Part shown: piece by piece, positions 1 to 9,116 of the stretch
How the letters are laid out: each line of letters starts with the position of its first letter
Position numbering within the stretch: the first letter of the stretch is position 1
NCBI RefSeq assembly: GCF_000377765.1
Contig: NZ_KB898662.1
Location: 372,001-436,000 of the forward strand
Reading direction: 5' to 3'
DNA: 64,000 nt
Origin: Gracilibacillus lacisalsi DSM 19029
Lineage (GTDB): Bacteria > Bacillota > Bacilli > Bacillales > Amphibacillaceae
Notes under the pieces: generated by a model
The model's input: the letters and a program-made list of their open reading frames with translations, nothing else
What the model was told of the DNA's origin: nothing
The model's database searches: none
Translations under genes and position numbers: made by a program

Positions 1-376
1 TGGGCTTCATTGTAACCGTAGAATTGGGAAGGGACAGACTCTCTCTCCTATTGAGTCCCCTTCGGTTACCTAACCAAATTGAAACCCAGCCTTGTTTTTC
101 TATTACCCCTCTTGTTGCACGGTAGAGATCATTGGTTCCTATGAATTCACTACCTAGATTTGCTCATCTTGGTCGGTAAAGGGATCTTTTGGCATCATGG
201 TACGATTGTATGGCTGGATTTCACGGATCATTTGGGTAAAAGATATAAAAATTGTGAGGAACGTCAACTATGATTTCCCCCACGTTTTTATATTTTACTA
301 GGTTTTGTTCCTACCTCGCTATTCTTATGTCTTTCCTTTGTGGATAAAATCACTATAGTGTCCTTTCGTGGTCACT
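1..376. other. No confident gene at left edge
   Basis: No ORF of convincing length is seen. The first 90 bases contain complementary pieces (GTAACCG near 12, CGGTTAC near 63, and GGGAC/GTCCC-like blocks) that could fold. On the minus strand a stretch of about 25 codons ending near 155 reads like the end of a protein. Neither is recognised. The region may be the decayed tail of an element that extends past the window. Confidence 0.3.
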
Positions 377-454
377 GACACCAAGTTCATCAAGAAAACC
401 AAAAAATTATCACCTGAACAGAGTAAAACTAATCGAATTCTTAAAATTATTTAA
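377..454 (+). pseudogene. C-terminal remnant of a SinR-like XRE regulator
   Basis: The plus frame ending in TAA at 452-454 reads like the last 25 residues of the XRE regulator at 2847..3158: KKLSPEQ here against KKLSHEE there, followed by a similar basic tail. The same terminator hairpin follows both. No HTH part or start codon is present, so this is a truncated, decayed duplicate. The upstream boundary is uncertain. Confidence 0.6.
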
Positions 455-458
455 AAAC

Positions 459-498
459 AATAGTCCCAGGATGAACACAATTTCATCGTGGGACTATT
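459..498. terminator. Bidirectional terminator hairpin
   Basis: The arms AATAGTCCC...GATGAA and TTCATC...GGGACTATT form a long stem with an A-rich left and T-rich right flank. It is nearly the same as the hairpin at 3157..3196, consistent with duplication together with the XRE remnant. It could also end minus-strand transcripts from the sigma-factor gene at 582. Confidence 0.8.
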
Positions 499-581
499 AT
501 GGGGCTAGCCTCTACTACCTACCCATTCAACAACATCAAGCGCTAGTGACAGTACCTCTTAAGATTCGAGTCACTTCTTCT

Positions 582-1079
582 TCACCATTCAATATATTCC
601 TTCTCTACCATAACCTTCTGAATCTTCTTCCTAGCTAGCTTCCCCCAATTCTTCACAGCATTTTCTGTCACTCCTTCTTCTTCCGCTATCTTTCTAACAG
701 ACTGATCTTTCAACACGAATTTATCAAACCAACACCACTGCTTATCAGTCAGCGCTTGTTGAATATCTAATAAAAATGGCGTATCTACTTCCAACTCATC
801 CACCACTACCAAATCTTCTATTGTAATTTGATTAAACCATTGCTGAAATTGATCACGCTCGCGATTATCTTTACGAATCTTGTTAATGAATGTTCTTGTA
901 ATACCATAATAAGCATAGGTAGAAAACTTTGATTTTGATGGATCATAGTTTTGAAAAGCATTCCATAAAGCAATTAATCCTTCTTGATAAAACTCCCCAT
1001 CGACATCTCGAATTTGGTATTTGTGCATAATGTGATAAATCATTTTTTCACAATCCTTTAAAATATCCTCAAATCTCAT
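582..1079 (-). CDS. Sigma-70 family RNA polymerase sigma factor (SigH/ComX-like size)
   Basis: A compact sigma factor of about 165 residues that would direct RNA polymerase to a special promoter set. Residues 10-75 carry region 2, with YQEGLIALWNAF and the aromatic KFSTYAYY segment used in promoter melting. Residues about 105-160 carry region 4, with an HTH around SVRKIAEEEGVTENAVKNW. No N-terminal region 1 is present. The start is ATG at 1079 or TTG at 1082; TAGGAG lies just upstream. The size resembles SigH/ComX or phage-type factors more than SigA. It lies 550 bp from comK on the opposite strand, which invites a competence role, but that is inference. A small ORF ends at its ribosome site. 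Confidence 0.75.
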   Translation of the reverse strand: MRFEDILKDCEKMIYHIMHKYQIRDVDGEFYQEGLIALWNAFQNYDPSKSKFSTYAYYGITRTFINKIRKDNRERDQFQQWFNQITIEDLVVVDELEVDTPFLLDIQQALTDKQWCWFDKFVLKDQSVRKIAEEEGVTENAVKNWGKLARKKIQKVMVEKEYIEW

Positions 1080-1093
1080 CAATTGGTGAACTC

Positions 1094-1204
1094 CTACATG
1101 ACAAGCACTTGCCTCACGTATTCCGCGGTAAAGTGATCATATAAAAGTTCCTCGTCTATGTCATATGGTGATATTTGTATGGCTTCCTTTGAAAATAGCT
1201 CCAA
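1094..1204 (-). CDS. Possible small protein or gene fragment upstream of sigma factor
   Basis: An open frame of 36 codons starts at a TTG with no good ribosome site and ends in TAG at 1096-1094. That TAG overlaps the TAGGAG ribosome site of the downstream sigma gene. The acidic, protein-like tail (DIDEELLYDHFTAEYVRQ) suggests a real C-terminus, so it may be the end of a decayed gene translationally coupled to the sigma factor. The family is not recognised. Confidence 0.3.
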   Translation of the reverse strand: MELFSKEAIQISPYDIDEELLYDHFTAEYVRQVLVM

Positions 1205-1627
1205 TTACCATTATTTTTGGGATTTTCATCTGAGAAAATGGGATTATTGCATAAATCTATCATAGTTCATCGCTATTTATAGATTTTCTTTTACAGCACC
1301 ATAAATAATAACCAAAATGTGACTTACCCAAGAATACCTTTGAGTTATCAAAAGCTCTCTTTGATAATATCTAATCGTTTTTCTTTTTTTTGGTGACGGT
1401 TTGATGAGACTCCAGTATAAAAGATTGATAAACAGAATAGGTTGTAAAATCTGAATGTTCATTTCCCCATACTTGAACACAAGTAATCGCAATCTAATTA
1501 ACTTTTGTCTATCTTTTATTCACTAGATGATGCTGTTTATTGTTTTCCATATTTTGCTTAAAAGCGAATTATATTTCGTTCCAACCCCTTACTTATTTTA
1601 AGAGAATGGCTAAGAGGTTGGATTTTT
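1205..1627. other. AT-rich gap between sigma gene and XRE-comK operon
   Basis: No credible gene is seen. A 71-codon minus-strand frame at 1277..1492 has no ribosome site and low-complexity composition. The XRE-comK promoter should lie in the last 100 bases; a possible TATTTT/TTAAGAG -10 region is seen, but no clear -35. Confidence 0.3.
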
Positions 1628-1927
1628 ATGAATGATTTCGAAAAAGATAATTTTCTATACGTATTAGGAGAATATTATAAGAAACAGCGTATTGCCAAAG
1701 GCTGGACCCAAAGTGAAGTGGCCGAAGCTTTAAATATGAGTGTTCGTTCCATTCAACAATTTGAAAAGGGGGAGCTTAATCTAGCCATATCCCGCTTTGT
1801 AGAATTAACAGAGTTATTAAATGTACCTTATTCGATTGTAGAAGAACAATTCAAAGCATATAGCTACCATTCCTTTCAAGAACAAGTAAGAGAAGTAACG
1901 AATCGAAAGGAAAAGAAAAAGAGATGA
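1628..1927 (+). CDS. XRE-family DNA-binding regulator upstream of comK
   Basis: A 99-residue protein with a Cro/C1-type HTH (residues 9-62: GWTQSEVAEALNMSVRSIQQFEKG) and a basic tail ending KEKKKR. The stop overlaps the start of the ComK-like gene (ATGA), so the two are translated from one message and probably act together. Known B. subtilis comK is monocistronic, so a co-transcribed XRE partner is unusual. A likely role is control of comK expression or activity. It has no extra domain, signal or membrane segment. The ribosome site is GAGGTTGGAT, before ATG at 1628. Confidence 0.8.
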   Translation: MNDFEKDNFLYVLGEYYKKQRIAKGWTQSEVAEALNMSVRSIQQFEKGELNLAISRFVELTELLNVPYSIVEEQFKAYSYHSFQEQVREVTNRKEKKKR

Positions 1928-2382
1928 TAAAAGATTATAGGATAACTAGAAAAACGTTAGCCATTGTACCAAACAAAGATATATTCAATCAGTCCAAAAT
2001 AATTGAAAGGGAGAAAGAGATTTACCATTCATCTTCTCCATTTCAAATTATCAAAGAAAACTGTATGCATTACGGTGCCGCTTATGATGGTCGTAAAAAA
2101 TCGGTACAACACCATCTAGACTTTCACCAAAAGACACCCATCCCTGTAGCTCCTTCAAAAGGAATATATACCTTCCCTACCGAAACACCACAAAATTATA
2201 ATTGTTGTTGGTTGTTTTTCCATGGAGTGAAACGCATCCTTACCAATAAGGAAAATAACCCTCCAAATACAATCGTTCTATTCATTAACGAGAAATGGTT
2301 GACCTTAGATACTTCCACATATACTTTAAAAACTCAATATGATCGTACGGGAATGTGTAAGGTTGTTTTTGATCAATTATGA
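1924..2382 (+). CDS. comK: ComK-family competence transcription factor
   Basis: A 152-residue protein resembling ComK, the master activator of DNA-uptake genes in Bacillus and Staphylococcus. Diagnostic features are the early KIIE pair, FQIIKENC, then YGAAYDGRKKSV, matching the ComK pattern of Ile-Ile, Cys, Tyr-Gly and Gly-Arg-Lys. Next come a proline-rich segment and FPTETPQNYNCCWLFFHGVK. It is shorter than B. subtilis ComK (about 190 residues) and lacks most of the C-terminal tail, as do several non-subtilis homologues. The ATG overlaps the stop of the XRE gene. Whether the cell is naturally competent cannot be read from this window. Confidence 0.82.
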   Translation: MIKDYRITRKTLAIVPNKDIFNQSKIIEREKEIYHSSSPFQIIKENCMHYGAAYDGRKKSVQHHLDFHQKTPIPVAPSKGIYTFPTETPQNYNCCWLFFHGVKRILTNKENNPPNTIVLFINEKWLTLDTSTYTLKTQYDRTGMCKVVFDQL

Positions 2383-2462
2383 TAAGTGCTTTGATTACTG
2401 TCACTAACATTGCTAGCACTTACATATGAAAAAACGGGAGTTGTTGCAACAATAAAAATAAT

Positions 2463-2636
2463 TTATGTATCCTGCAACAATTTTTGATACACCTTAATTC
2501 GTTCATCTAATAATTGACTATATTCTAGGGTTGAGGATGCAGTTAATCCATCTCGTAATCCAATATTAACTAATTCTTCTCGCATTATTTCGATTTGTTC
2601 TAATAATGATTCTACGTCCATTTTACTTTTTCTCAT
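2463..2636 (-). CDS. Spo0E-like aspartyl-phosphate phosphatase
   Basis: A small (57-residue) two-helix protein of the Spo0E/YisI/YnzD family, which dephosphorylates Spo0A~P and holds back sporulation. The signature S-Q-x-L-D is present as SQLLDERI near residue 38, between two amphipathic helices. The start is chosen at ATG 2636 because GGGGGAAG lies about 9 bases upstream; a longer frame exists without a ribosome site. It converges with comK. A loop bounded by TTGTTGCA and TGCAACAA (2435-2485) may serve as a shared weak terminator. Confidence 0.8.
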   Translation of the reverse strand: MRKSKMDVESLLEQIEIMREELVNIGLRDGLTASSTLEYSQLLDERIKVYQKLLQDT

Positions 2637-2846
2637 TTTTAAACGCTTCCCCCATCTCCAATCAACAAACGATATAGTAGCACTTTTACTCAAAATGGAA
2701 AAAAACTATATAGTCAAACATATTTTATACCTATTTGTACTATTCAGTCAATATATTAATGAATATTAGTTCTAATTAATCCTAATAATACAGTTTGATG
2801 TTTATTCAAGCTAAAATATAATTAAAAGTTCTCGAAGGAGTATTTT

Positions 2847-3158
2847 ATGGAAGATCTAAATATAGGGGATAAACTGAAAAATCGAAGAAAGTTATTAAAC
2901 CTTACTACACAAGAAGTAGCAAAAAGAGTGAATATTTCACAATCATATATTAGCCGATTTGAGAATAATCGGGCAATTCCAGACATCGATATGTTGTCAC
3001 GCATTCTCAAAGCGTTAGATACTGATTTACCTACATTTTTCTCTACTCAAAAGGAAGAATTACCTGATGACTTGGTACATTTGATGGAGACAGCAAAAAA
3101 ATTATCGCATGAAGAAAGAGTAAAACTAACCGAATTTCTAAAATTAATAAAAAAATAA
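2847..3158 (+). CDS. SinR-like XRE repressor
   Basis: A 103-residue regulator. Residues 8-62 form an XRE HTH (LTTQEVAKRVNISQSYISRFENN). The C-terminal 30 residues (LSHEERVKLTEFLKLIKK) form an amphipathic dimerisation helix like those of SinR and ImmR. The ribosome site GAAGGAG sits 8 bases before ATG. In B. subtilis SinR represses EPS operons. The PAPS and EPS loci begin right after this gene on the other strand, so a similar role is possible but unproven. No SinI partner is adjacent. A decayed relative lies at 377..454. Confidence 0.75.
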   Translation: MEDLNIGDKLKNRRKLLNLTTQEVAKRVNISQSYISRFENNRAIPDIDMLSRILKALDTDLPTFFSTQKEELPDDLVHLMETAKKLSHEERVKLTEFLKLIKK

Positions 3159-3196
3159 TAGCCCCAGGATGAAAACAACTTCATCGTGGGACTATT
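3157..3196. terminator. Bidirectional terminator, SinR-like gene / cysQ
   Basis: The arms ATAGCCCCAGGATGAA and TTCATCGTGGGACTATT form a strong stem directly after the XRE stop codon, with A and T runs on both sides. It serves the plus-strand XRE gene and the minus-strand cysQ operon. It closely matches the hairpin at 459..498. Confidence 0.85.
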
Positions 3197-3212
3197 ATTG
3201 ATTTTAATAATA

Positions 3213-4007
3213 CTAATCTCTACTAACTAAAAACCACCCATTCAACAATTCTTCCCGATTATAATAAAACCGCTCATCATCTTCGTAGCGAGTAACCTTG
3301 CCACCTGCTGCTTCCACAATTGCTTGTCCTGCACCAGTATCCCATTCCATTGTTGGAGCATAACGAGGATAATAATCTGCTTTCCCTTCCGCTACTAAGC
3401 AGAACTTAAGTGAACTTCCTGATGAAACTACATTCACTTCACCGTCTAGCTTTTTAATAAATGCTTCTGTCTCTTCAGACATATGAGAACGACTAGCTAC
3501 TACATTTGTAATATTACTATCTTGGACTTCTGGTAATTTAACACTTTGACGGATCAAATCTTCTGAACTTGTAATAGTTACTTCTGATGCATCCTTTAAC
3601 TTATATGCTCCTTCACCATTCACACCAAAATAAAATGTATCCAATGCTGGTGCATAAATAACTCCCAATTTTGGGTATTTTCCATCAATTAAAGCGATAT
3701 TAACCGTGAATTCACCATTTTTCTTTATAAACTCTTTCGTTCCGTCTAGTGGATCTACTAACCAGAATTGTGCCCAGTCTTTACGCGCTTCATATGGAAT
3801 TTCTTTACCTTCTTCGCTTAATACCGGAATACTGGCATCGATTTTCTCCAAACCTTCTGCAATGGCATAATGTGCTCTCTTGTCTGCTAAGGTTAATGGT
3901 GAATCATCTTCTTTAAACTCAACATCAAAGTCTTGTTGATATACATCCATAATCTCTTTTCCTGCGTCTAAACAAACTTGAAACAAATCAACTATGTATT
4001 TGCTCAT
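3213..4007 (-). CDS. cysQ: 3'(2'),5'-bisphosphate nucleotidase CysQ
   Basis: A magnesium-dependent phosphatase of the inositol-monophosphatase fold that converts 3'-phosphoadenosine 5'-phosphate (PAP) to AMP, or PAPS to APS. Seen in the 264 residues: an early DSPLTLADKRAH segment, the metal site VDPLDGTKEF (residue about 82), and a C-terminal WDTGAGQAIVEAAGG block, all standard for CysQ. The start is ATG 4007, with GGGTGGG upstream. It is the last gene of the cysD-cysNC-permease set. PAP is the by-product of PAPS-dependent sulfotransfer, so CysQ fits recycling for the sulfotransferase at 9117. Confidence 0.9.
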   Translation of the reverse strand: MSKYIVDLFQVCLDAGKEIMDVYQQDFDVEFKEDDSPLTLADKRAHYAIAEGLEKIDASIPVLSEEGKEIPYEARKDWAQFWLVDPLDGTKEFIKKNGEFTVNIALIDGKYPKLGVIYAPALDTFYFGVNGEGAYKLKDASEVTITSSEDLIRQSVKLPEVQDSNITNVVASRSHMSEETEAFIKKLDGEVNVVSSGSSLKFCLVAEGKADYYPRYAPTMEWDTGAGQAIVEAAGGKVTRYEDDERFYYNREELLNGWFLVSRD

Positions 4008-4030
4008 TTTATTCCCACCCTTTCTTTTAA

Positions 4031-5809
4031 TTAAAACCATACCATGTTCACGATGGTTACAGTCACAAGCATAACAAGAATACTTAACGGAGTACCTACC
4101 TTCATATAGTCACTAAATGTATATCCACCGGGACCGTAGACAATGAGATTAGTTTGATAACCAATAGGTGTGATAAAGCTAGCTGAAGCGGCAATCGCAA
4201 TCGTAACCGCAAAACCCATGTAATCAACGCCTAATGAACTCGCCATCTCTAGTCCAATCGGAAGCATCAGCACTGCTGCTGCACTATTCGTAATAAGTTC
4301 CGTAAATATATTGGTTAATAGATAAATCGCAATTAACAAAGCAATAATGCCTAGCGGTTCACCGATGCCAAGGATTCCTTTGGCCATCCACGATGCAAGT
4401 CCCGTTTTCGTCATTGCTGTTCCAACTCCGAAAGCACTAGCTATTAATAAAAGCACATGAAACTGAATATTTTTCTTGGCCTCTTCAGGAGTTATAATTT
4501 TAGTTATAATAAAAATAAACACAGCTAATAGCATAGCTTTAAACATCGATAACAAACCAAATGTAACAGCTAGTATCATCGCAATTAAAACGACTAGAGA
4601 AAACCAGCCTTTACCTTTGTTCTCATTTAAGTTATTAGGTGTATCTAGTGTTGATACAACATAGAAGTCATTAGAGTTGTTATAGGTTTTGATAAAATCA
4701 GAACCTGCTAGTAAAAGTAAGACATCACCTGGTTTTGGCACAATATCACCAATTTTACTTTTAATTCGTTCATTGTTACGGTGTACAGCCAATACTCCTG
4801 CATCATATCTTGAACGAAATTGAGATTGCTTAAATGATTTGGATAATAAGGATGATTGGTGAGACACCACCGCTTCTACTAACTGGACTTCTCCATTTTT
4901 AAGATCATCTAAATCTAAATGTGTACCTGTTTCTAATCTTAGTCCTTTTATCTGCTGTAATTCTGCTATAGTAGAAATCAACCCTGTAAAGATTAACCTG
5001 TCTCCTGCACTCACCATAGTAGTAGATTTAACAGGAGAGATTCTTTCATTCTCCCGGATAATTTCTATTAAATACAAGCCTTTCAAATCACGTAAGCCAG
5101 CTTCCTGAACGGATTTGCCTAGGAAAGGGAATTCACTGGTTACGGACATTTCGGCCATATACTCACGCGTATCCTTCTTAACTTGTTCACTAAAGCCTTT
5201 ATTGTTTGGCAAAATTTTATATCCTATTGTGAAGAGGTAAATAAAACCTAAAATCAATACGGGAATACCGACAATCGCTAATTGAAAAAGGGTAAATCCT
5301 TCTAACCCATAATCAATCAACATACCATGGACAACTAGATTAGTAGATGTCCCCATCAAAGTCAGCGTTCCACCTAAAATGGTGACATATGATAAAGGAA
5401 TTAAGTACTTAGAAGGAGCAATCCCTCTTTCTTGACACCACTTCTTGATCATTGGTGTAAATGCAACCACAATCGGTGTATTATTTAAGAATGCAGATGA
5501 AACAGAAACAGGTAAATAAAAACGGATCATAGACCCTTTCTTTTGGCTGCTTTTATTTAACCAACTTGTCATCATACGTTCTAGGATTCCATGTTTTTGA
5601 ACAGCTCCTGCTACGATAAATAATAAAGCAATGGTTAGCATACCTTGATTAGAAAAACCTTTAAATGCCTCTTCAGGAGTTAATAACCCCGTTAAAACAA
5701 ATATAACTAACGCTGCAAATATAATCATGTCAGGTCTTGCCACTTCGAAAAGCAAGGCCAAAAACATGGCAATAATAATGATTAAAACAAAAGCCATTTC
5801 CAATGTCAT
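4031..5809 (-). CDS. SLC13/DASS-family anion permease with central RCK_C domains
   Basis: A membrane transporter of 592 residues, probably for sulfate or a related divalent anion. Each half has several transmembrane helices with the NTPIVVAFTPM and ITNSAAAVLMLPIG reentrant motifs of the SLC13 family. Between them, residues about 205-380 form two soluble RCK_C/TrkA_C-like domains, an arrangement common in bacterial sulfate permeases. The start is ATG 5809, preceded by a near-perfect ribosome site (AAGGAGGTGAT); a longer frame runs back into a hairpin. Being between cysNC and cysQ points to sulfate supply for PAPS. The substrate is inferred from context. Confidence 0.85.
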   Translation of the reverse strand: MTLEMAFVLIIIIAMFLALLFEVARPDMIIFAALVIFVLTGLLTPEEAFKGFSNQGMLTIALLFIVAGAVQKHGILERMMTSWLNKSSQKKGSMIRFYLPVSVSSAFLNNTPIVVAFTPMIKKWCQERGIAPSKYLIPLSYVTILGGTLTLMGTSTNLVVHGMLIDYGLEGFTLFQLAIVGIPVLILGFIYLFTIGYKILPNNKGFSEQVKKDTREYMAEMSVTSEFPFLGKSVQEAGLRDLKGLYLIEIIRENERISPVKSTTMVSAGDRLIFTGLISTIAELQQIKGLRLETGTHLDLDDLKNGEVQLVEAVVSHQSSLLSKSFKQSQFRSRYDAGVLAVHRNNERIKSKIGDIVPKPGDVLLLLAGSDFIKTYNNSNDFYVVSTLDTPNNLNENKGKGWFSLVVLIAMILAVTFGLLSMFKAMLLAVFIFIITKIITPEEAKKNIQFHVLLLIASAFGVGTAMTKTGLASWMAKGILGIGEPLGIIALLIAIYLLTNIFTELITNSAAAVLMLPIGLEMASSLGVDYMGFAVTIAIAASASFITPIGYQTNLIVYGPGGYTFSDYMKVGTPLSILVMLVTVTIVNMVWF

Positions 5810-5834
5810 AAGAGGGATCACCTCCTTTTCAGAG

Positions 5835-5870
5835 AAAAAGCTACTACCATGAAAGTTGATAGTAGCTTTT
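5835..5870 (-). terminator. Hairpin between cysNC and permease
   Basis: AAAAGCTACTA and TAGTAGCTTTT pair around a 13-base loop, followed by a T run on the minus strand. It starts 6 bases after the cysNC stop and precedes the permease ribosome site, so it should cut read-through and lower permease expression relative to cysDNC. Confidence 0.75.
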
Positions 5871-5875
5871 ATCAT

Positions 5876-7702
5876 TTAATCTATATGTTTCATAATTTCT
5901 TTTACTACATAATCGGTAGCTTCTTCTAAAGAATATTTACTTGTATCGATCTCAATTTCAGGGTTTTCTGGCTCTTCATAAGGACTAGAAATACCTGTAA
6001 AGTTAGGAATTTCGCCAGCACGTGCTTTCTTGTAAAGCCCTTTAACATCTCGTTCTTCACATACTTCAAGTGGTGTACTAACAAATATTTCAATGTAGGA
6101 ATCTCCGATAATTTCACGTGCATTTTGTCTATCACTCTCATATGGGGAAATAAATGATGTTAACGCAATAAGACCAGCATCATTCATCAATTTACCAACC
6201 TCTGCAATACGACGAATGTTTTCCACACGATCTTGTTCTTTAAAGCCTAAGTTTTTATTTAAACCGTGTCGAACGTTATCACCATCTAATAACATCGTAT
6301 GGTGCCCTGTTGCTACAAGGCGTTTTTCAACTTCGTTAGCAAGTGTAGACTTACCAGATCCGGAAAGACCTGTAAACCATAACGTTAATGGTTTTTGACC
6401 TTTTTGTTGTGCTCTAACTTCACGTGTTACATCTGTTTCCTGCCATACGACATTTGTTGATCGACGTAATTCATGTTTAATGACACCACAAGCAGACGTC
6501 ATATTTGTCACTCGATCAATTAGAATCAAACCACCAAGAGATTCATTGTTTTCGAATTTATCAAAAACCATATTCTCAGATAGTGAAATATCACATTCTA
6601 CTAATTCATTTTTGAAGATTTTATCAGCTGGAACCTCTTTACCCGTATTGATATCAATTTTATTTTTAATAGACATCACTGTACCTGGTAATAGTTTGGT
6701 TCCTACTTTTACTAAATAGTTACGTCCCTCTACTAATTCCGTATCATCCATCCATAAAATAGTAGCTGTAAACATATCGGTAACCTGAATATTTTCTGAT
6801 GTTGTTAAAACACACCCTCGTGAAACGTCTACTTCTCGGTCTAATTGTACCGTTACAGGTTGTCCTGCTCCAGCTTCAGATACTTCATTATCTGTTACGA
6901 GAATACTTTTAACATTAGCCTTTTCCTGACTAGGCAGTGTAATAAGCTCTTCACCGACTTTAATATGGCCAGCTTCAACTTGCCCTTGAAAACCACGGAA
7001 TGTATGATTTGGACGACTTACACGCTGAACAGGCATCACAAATTCCTCTTGATCTACATCTTCTTCTACTTCAATATCTTCTATATATGGTAACAATGCC
7101 TTACCGTCATACCAAAGTGTATTTTCCGATTTTTTGGTAATGTTATCCCCCTCTGTAGCAGAAACAGGAATAACTTGAACACTTTCAAGATTAAAACCGT
7201 ATGTCATTTGTAAGAAATCATTTTTTATTTCTTCAAAACGTTTTTGATCAAAGCCAATGAGGTCCATCTTGTTTACTGCAAGGACGACATGTTTAATCCC
7301 CATTAATGCACAAATACGGGCGTGACGTTTTGTTTGGGTGATAACACCTTTCGTTGCATCTACTAAAATAACTGCTAAGTCAGCAAAGGACGTACCAACA
7401 GCCATATTACGAGTATATTCTTCATGTCCCGGTGTATCTGCAACAATAAAGGAACGGTTATCGGTTGTGAAATAACGGTAGGCAACGTCTATCGTGATAC
7501 CTTGTTCACGCTCTGCCATTAAACCATCAAGTAGTAAAGAGTAGTCAATTTCACCACCGCGACTACCAACCTTTGAATCTAATTCCAAAGCTTTTTCTTG
7601 ATCCGCAAATAATAGTTTTGCATCATAAAGCATATGTCCAATTAATGTAGATTTTCCATCATCAACACTACCGCATGTAATAAATTTTAATAAACCCTTC
7701 AT
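5876..7702 (-). CDS. cysNC: Bifunctional ATP sulfurylase large subunit / APS kinase CysNC
   Basis: It makes PAPS in two steps. The N-terminal GTPase (residues 1 to about 430) drives sulfate adenylation with CysD, and the C-terminal kinase (about 435-608) phosphorylates APS. Visible motifs are P-loop [12 protein letters not shown] (10-21), DTPGHEEY and NKMDL in the GTPase, and [14 protein letters not shown] opening the kinase, with [10 protein letters not shown] after it. The start is ATG 7702, one base after the cysD stop. CysDN with a CysNC fusion is typical of Proteobacteria and of NodPQ-type sulfation systems; Bacilli usually use a Sat-type sulfurylase, so acquisition by transfer is plausible. 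Confidence 0.93.
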   Translation of the reverse strand: MKGLLKFITCGSVDDGKSTLIGHMLYDAKLLFADQEKALELDSKVGSRGGEIDYSLLLDGLMAEREQGITIDVAYRYFTTDNRSFIVADTPGHEEYTRNMAVGTSFADLAVILVDATKGVITQTKRHARICALMGIKHVVLAVNKMDLIGFDQKRFEEIKNDFLQMTYGFNLESVQVIPVSATEGDNITKKSENTLWYDGKALLPYIEDIEVEEDVDQEEFVMPVQRVSRPNHTFRGFQGQVEAGHIKVGEELITLPSQEKANVKSILVTDNEVSEAGAGQPVTVQLDREVDVSRGCVLTTSENIQVTDMFTATILWMDDTELVEGRNYLVKVGTKLLPGTVMSIKNKIDINTGKEVPADKIFKNELVECDISLSENMVFDKFENNESLGGLILIDRVTNMTSACGVIKHELRRSTNVVWQETDVTREVRAQQKGQKPLTLWFTGLSGSGKSTLANEVEKRLVATGHHTMLLDGDNVRHGLNKNLGFKEQDRVENIRRIAEVGKLMNDAGLIALTSFISPYESDRQNAREIIGDSYIEIFVSTPLEVCEERDVKGLYKKARAGEIPNFTGISSPYEEPENPEIEIDTSKYSLEEATDYVVKEIMKHID

Positions 7703-7703
7703 T

Positions 7704-8603
7704 CTAGAAATACCCCTCTCTCTTACGACGTTCCATGCTTCCAGCAGCTTCTTGGTCAATGACACGGCTTGTACGTTCAGATGAAACAGCTCCTAATGTC
7801 TCTTCAATGATTTCATCTAACGTTTCAGCCTCTGATTCAACACCGCCAGTAAGAGGGTAGCAACCTAATGTACGGAAACGAACTTTCTTATGCTTGATTT
7901 CTTCACCCGGTTCTAGTTTCAAACGGTCATCATCGACCATCACGATATTACCGTCACGTTCTACTACAGGGCGATCTTTAGCGAAATAAAGTGGAACAAT
8001 ATCGATGTTCTCCCGTTTTATGTATTGCCAGATATCCTTTTCTGTCCAGTTAGATAGTGGGAATACACGCATACTTTCTCCTTTGTTAATTCGGGTATTG
8101 TATAACTTCCACATTTCTGGTTTTTGATTTTTAGGATCCCAAGCATGATTTTTATTACGGAAAGAAAATACACGCTCTTTCGCACGTGATTTCTCCTCAT
8201 CACGACGGCCACCACCAAACGCAGCGGTAAATTCATATTTATCAAGAGCTTGTTTTAAGCTTTGGGTTTTCATAATATCTGTATAGGCAGAACCGTGATC
8301 AAACGGATTAATGCCTTGTTCTACTCCTTCTTGATTGATATGTTCAATCATTTCAATACCCAATTCTTTTGCTTTTTGATCACGGAAATCTATCATTTCT
8401 TTAAATTTCCATGTTGTATTCACATGTAAAAATGGAAATGGTGGTTTTTCCGGATAGAAAGCTTTCATTGCTAGATGTAGCATCACAGAACTGTCTTTAC
8501 CGATTGAATATAGCATTACTGGGTTTTCACATTCTGCGGCTACTTCTCGTATAATATATATTGCTTCTGCCTCGAGTTGGTCGAGGTGTGATAATTTTTT
8601 CAT
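7704..8603 (-). CDS. cysD: Sulfate adenylyltransferase small subunit CysD
   Basis: The 299-residue PP-loop subunit joins sulfate to ATP, giving APS, with CysN hydrolysing GTP. The pyrophosphate loop [14 protein letters not shown] is at residues 32-45. The [21 protein letters not shown] block and the C-terminal [25 protein letters not shown]-type tail are characteristic; length is standard. The ribosome site AAGGAGTATTACCT precedes ATG. It opens the set cysD, cysNC, permease, cysQ. No cysH, cysIJ or sirohaem genes lie nearby, which argues for PAPS use in sulfation rather than cysteine synthesis, at least locally. Confidence 0.95.
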   Translation of the reverse strand: MKKLSHLDQLEAEAIYIIREVAAECENPVMLYSIGKDSSVMLHLAMKAFYPEKPPFPFLHVNTTWKFKEMIDFRDQKAKELGIEMIEHINQEGVEQGINPFDHGSAYTDIMKTQSLKQALDKYEFTAAFGGGRRDEEKSRAKERVFSFRNKNHAWDPKNQKPEMWKLYNTRINKGESMRVFPLSNWTEKDIWQYIKRENIDIVPLYFAKDRPVVERDGNIVMVDDDRLKLEPGEEIKHKKVRFRTLGCYPLTGGVESEAETLDEIIEETLGAVSSERTSRVIDQEAAGSMERRKREGYF

Positions 8604-9116
8604 AGGTAATACTCCTTTTAAATTTCACATTATATAAGGTGTGTTGTTCTTTTGTATATACTTTTTTGAGATTATTTCTGCACTATATACTTATCCTCTT
8701 ACTCTTTTTTCTGAATATTTTTTGTCAATCAGTACAGTTAAACTAGGTAAAATGAATAAAACAATAATAATTGCTGTCTTTATATAAAAAATATTAGTAG
8801 TTAACTTTTATTAATAAATCTTGATGATAATTTATAGTATAAGTGCCCTAAAAATAACCCTTCTATGTAAGCTAAAACACAAAATGTTTTGAAGAATAAC
8901 AAAGCAAATTAAACTCCTTCAAAAGTAGAACAGTAACATGTTAGATAATCTCTTATAAAGGAACTTAAAATATTCTTCATTTAGCTTATTTGAAAAAGTA
9001 CGCCCCTAATAAAAGAGACAGGAAACTTTGATAATCGATTGATAAAGGAAAAATCATCTGTTATAAATTAATTTGAACCGTAATATTTTTTATTATTTAA
9101 ATTGATAGAATTATTA
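8604..9116. other. AT-rich gap between EPS locus and cysD
   Basis: No gene is seen. On the minus strand a TATAAT (8629-8634) lies 25-30 bases before cysD with no clear -35, and a TTGACA (8723-8728) lacks a good -10. So cysD probably has its own promoter here, but its position is uncertain. I see no clear terminator after the sulfotransferase, so read-through from the EPS operon is possible. Confidence 0.4.

Noticed and set aside
1-376. Third copy of the TA locus at the left edge
   Set aside because: A GTAACCGTAGA word resembles the antitoxin hairpin in reverse, but no toxin ORF, promoter or terminator elements follow.
1277-1492. 71-codon minus-strand ORF
   Set aside because: No ribosome site, no recognisable motif, and the DNA looks like decayed intergenic sequence.
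582-3158. Prophage segment (XRE regulators plus small sigma factor)
   Set aside because: No integrase, structural, lysis or replication genes nearby; the ComK and Spo0E-like genes point to host regulation.
3213-8603. Ordinary assimilatory sulfate reduction operon
   Set aside because: No APS/PAPS reductase, sulfite reductase or sirohaem genes are present, and a sulfotransferase gene sits next door. The possibility remains only if those genes are elsewhere.
8604-9116. S-box or T-box leader upstream of cysD
   Set aside because: I looked for the conserved T-box (AGGGTGGNACCGCG) and SAM aptamer elements and saw neither.
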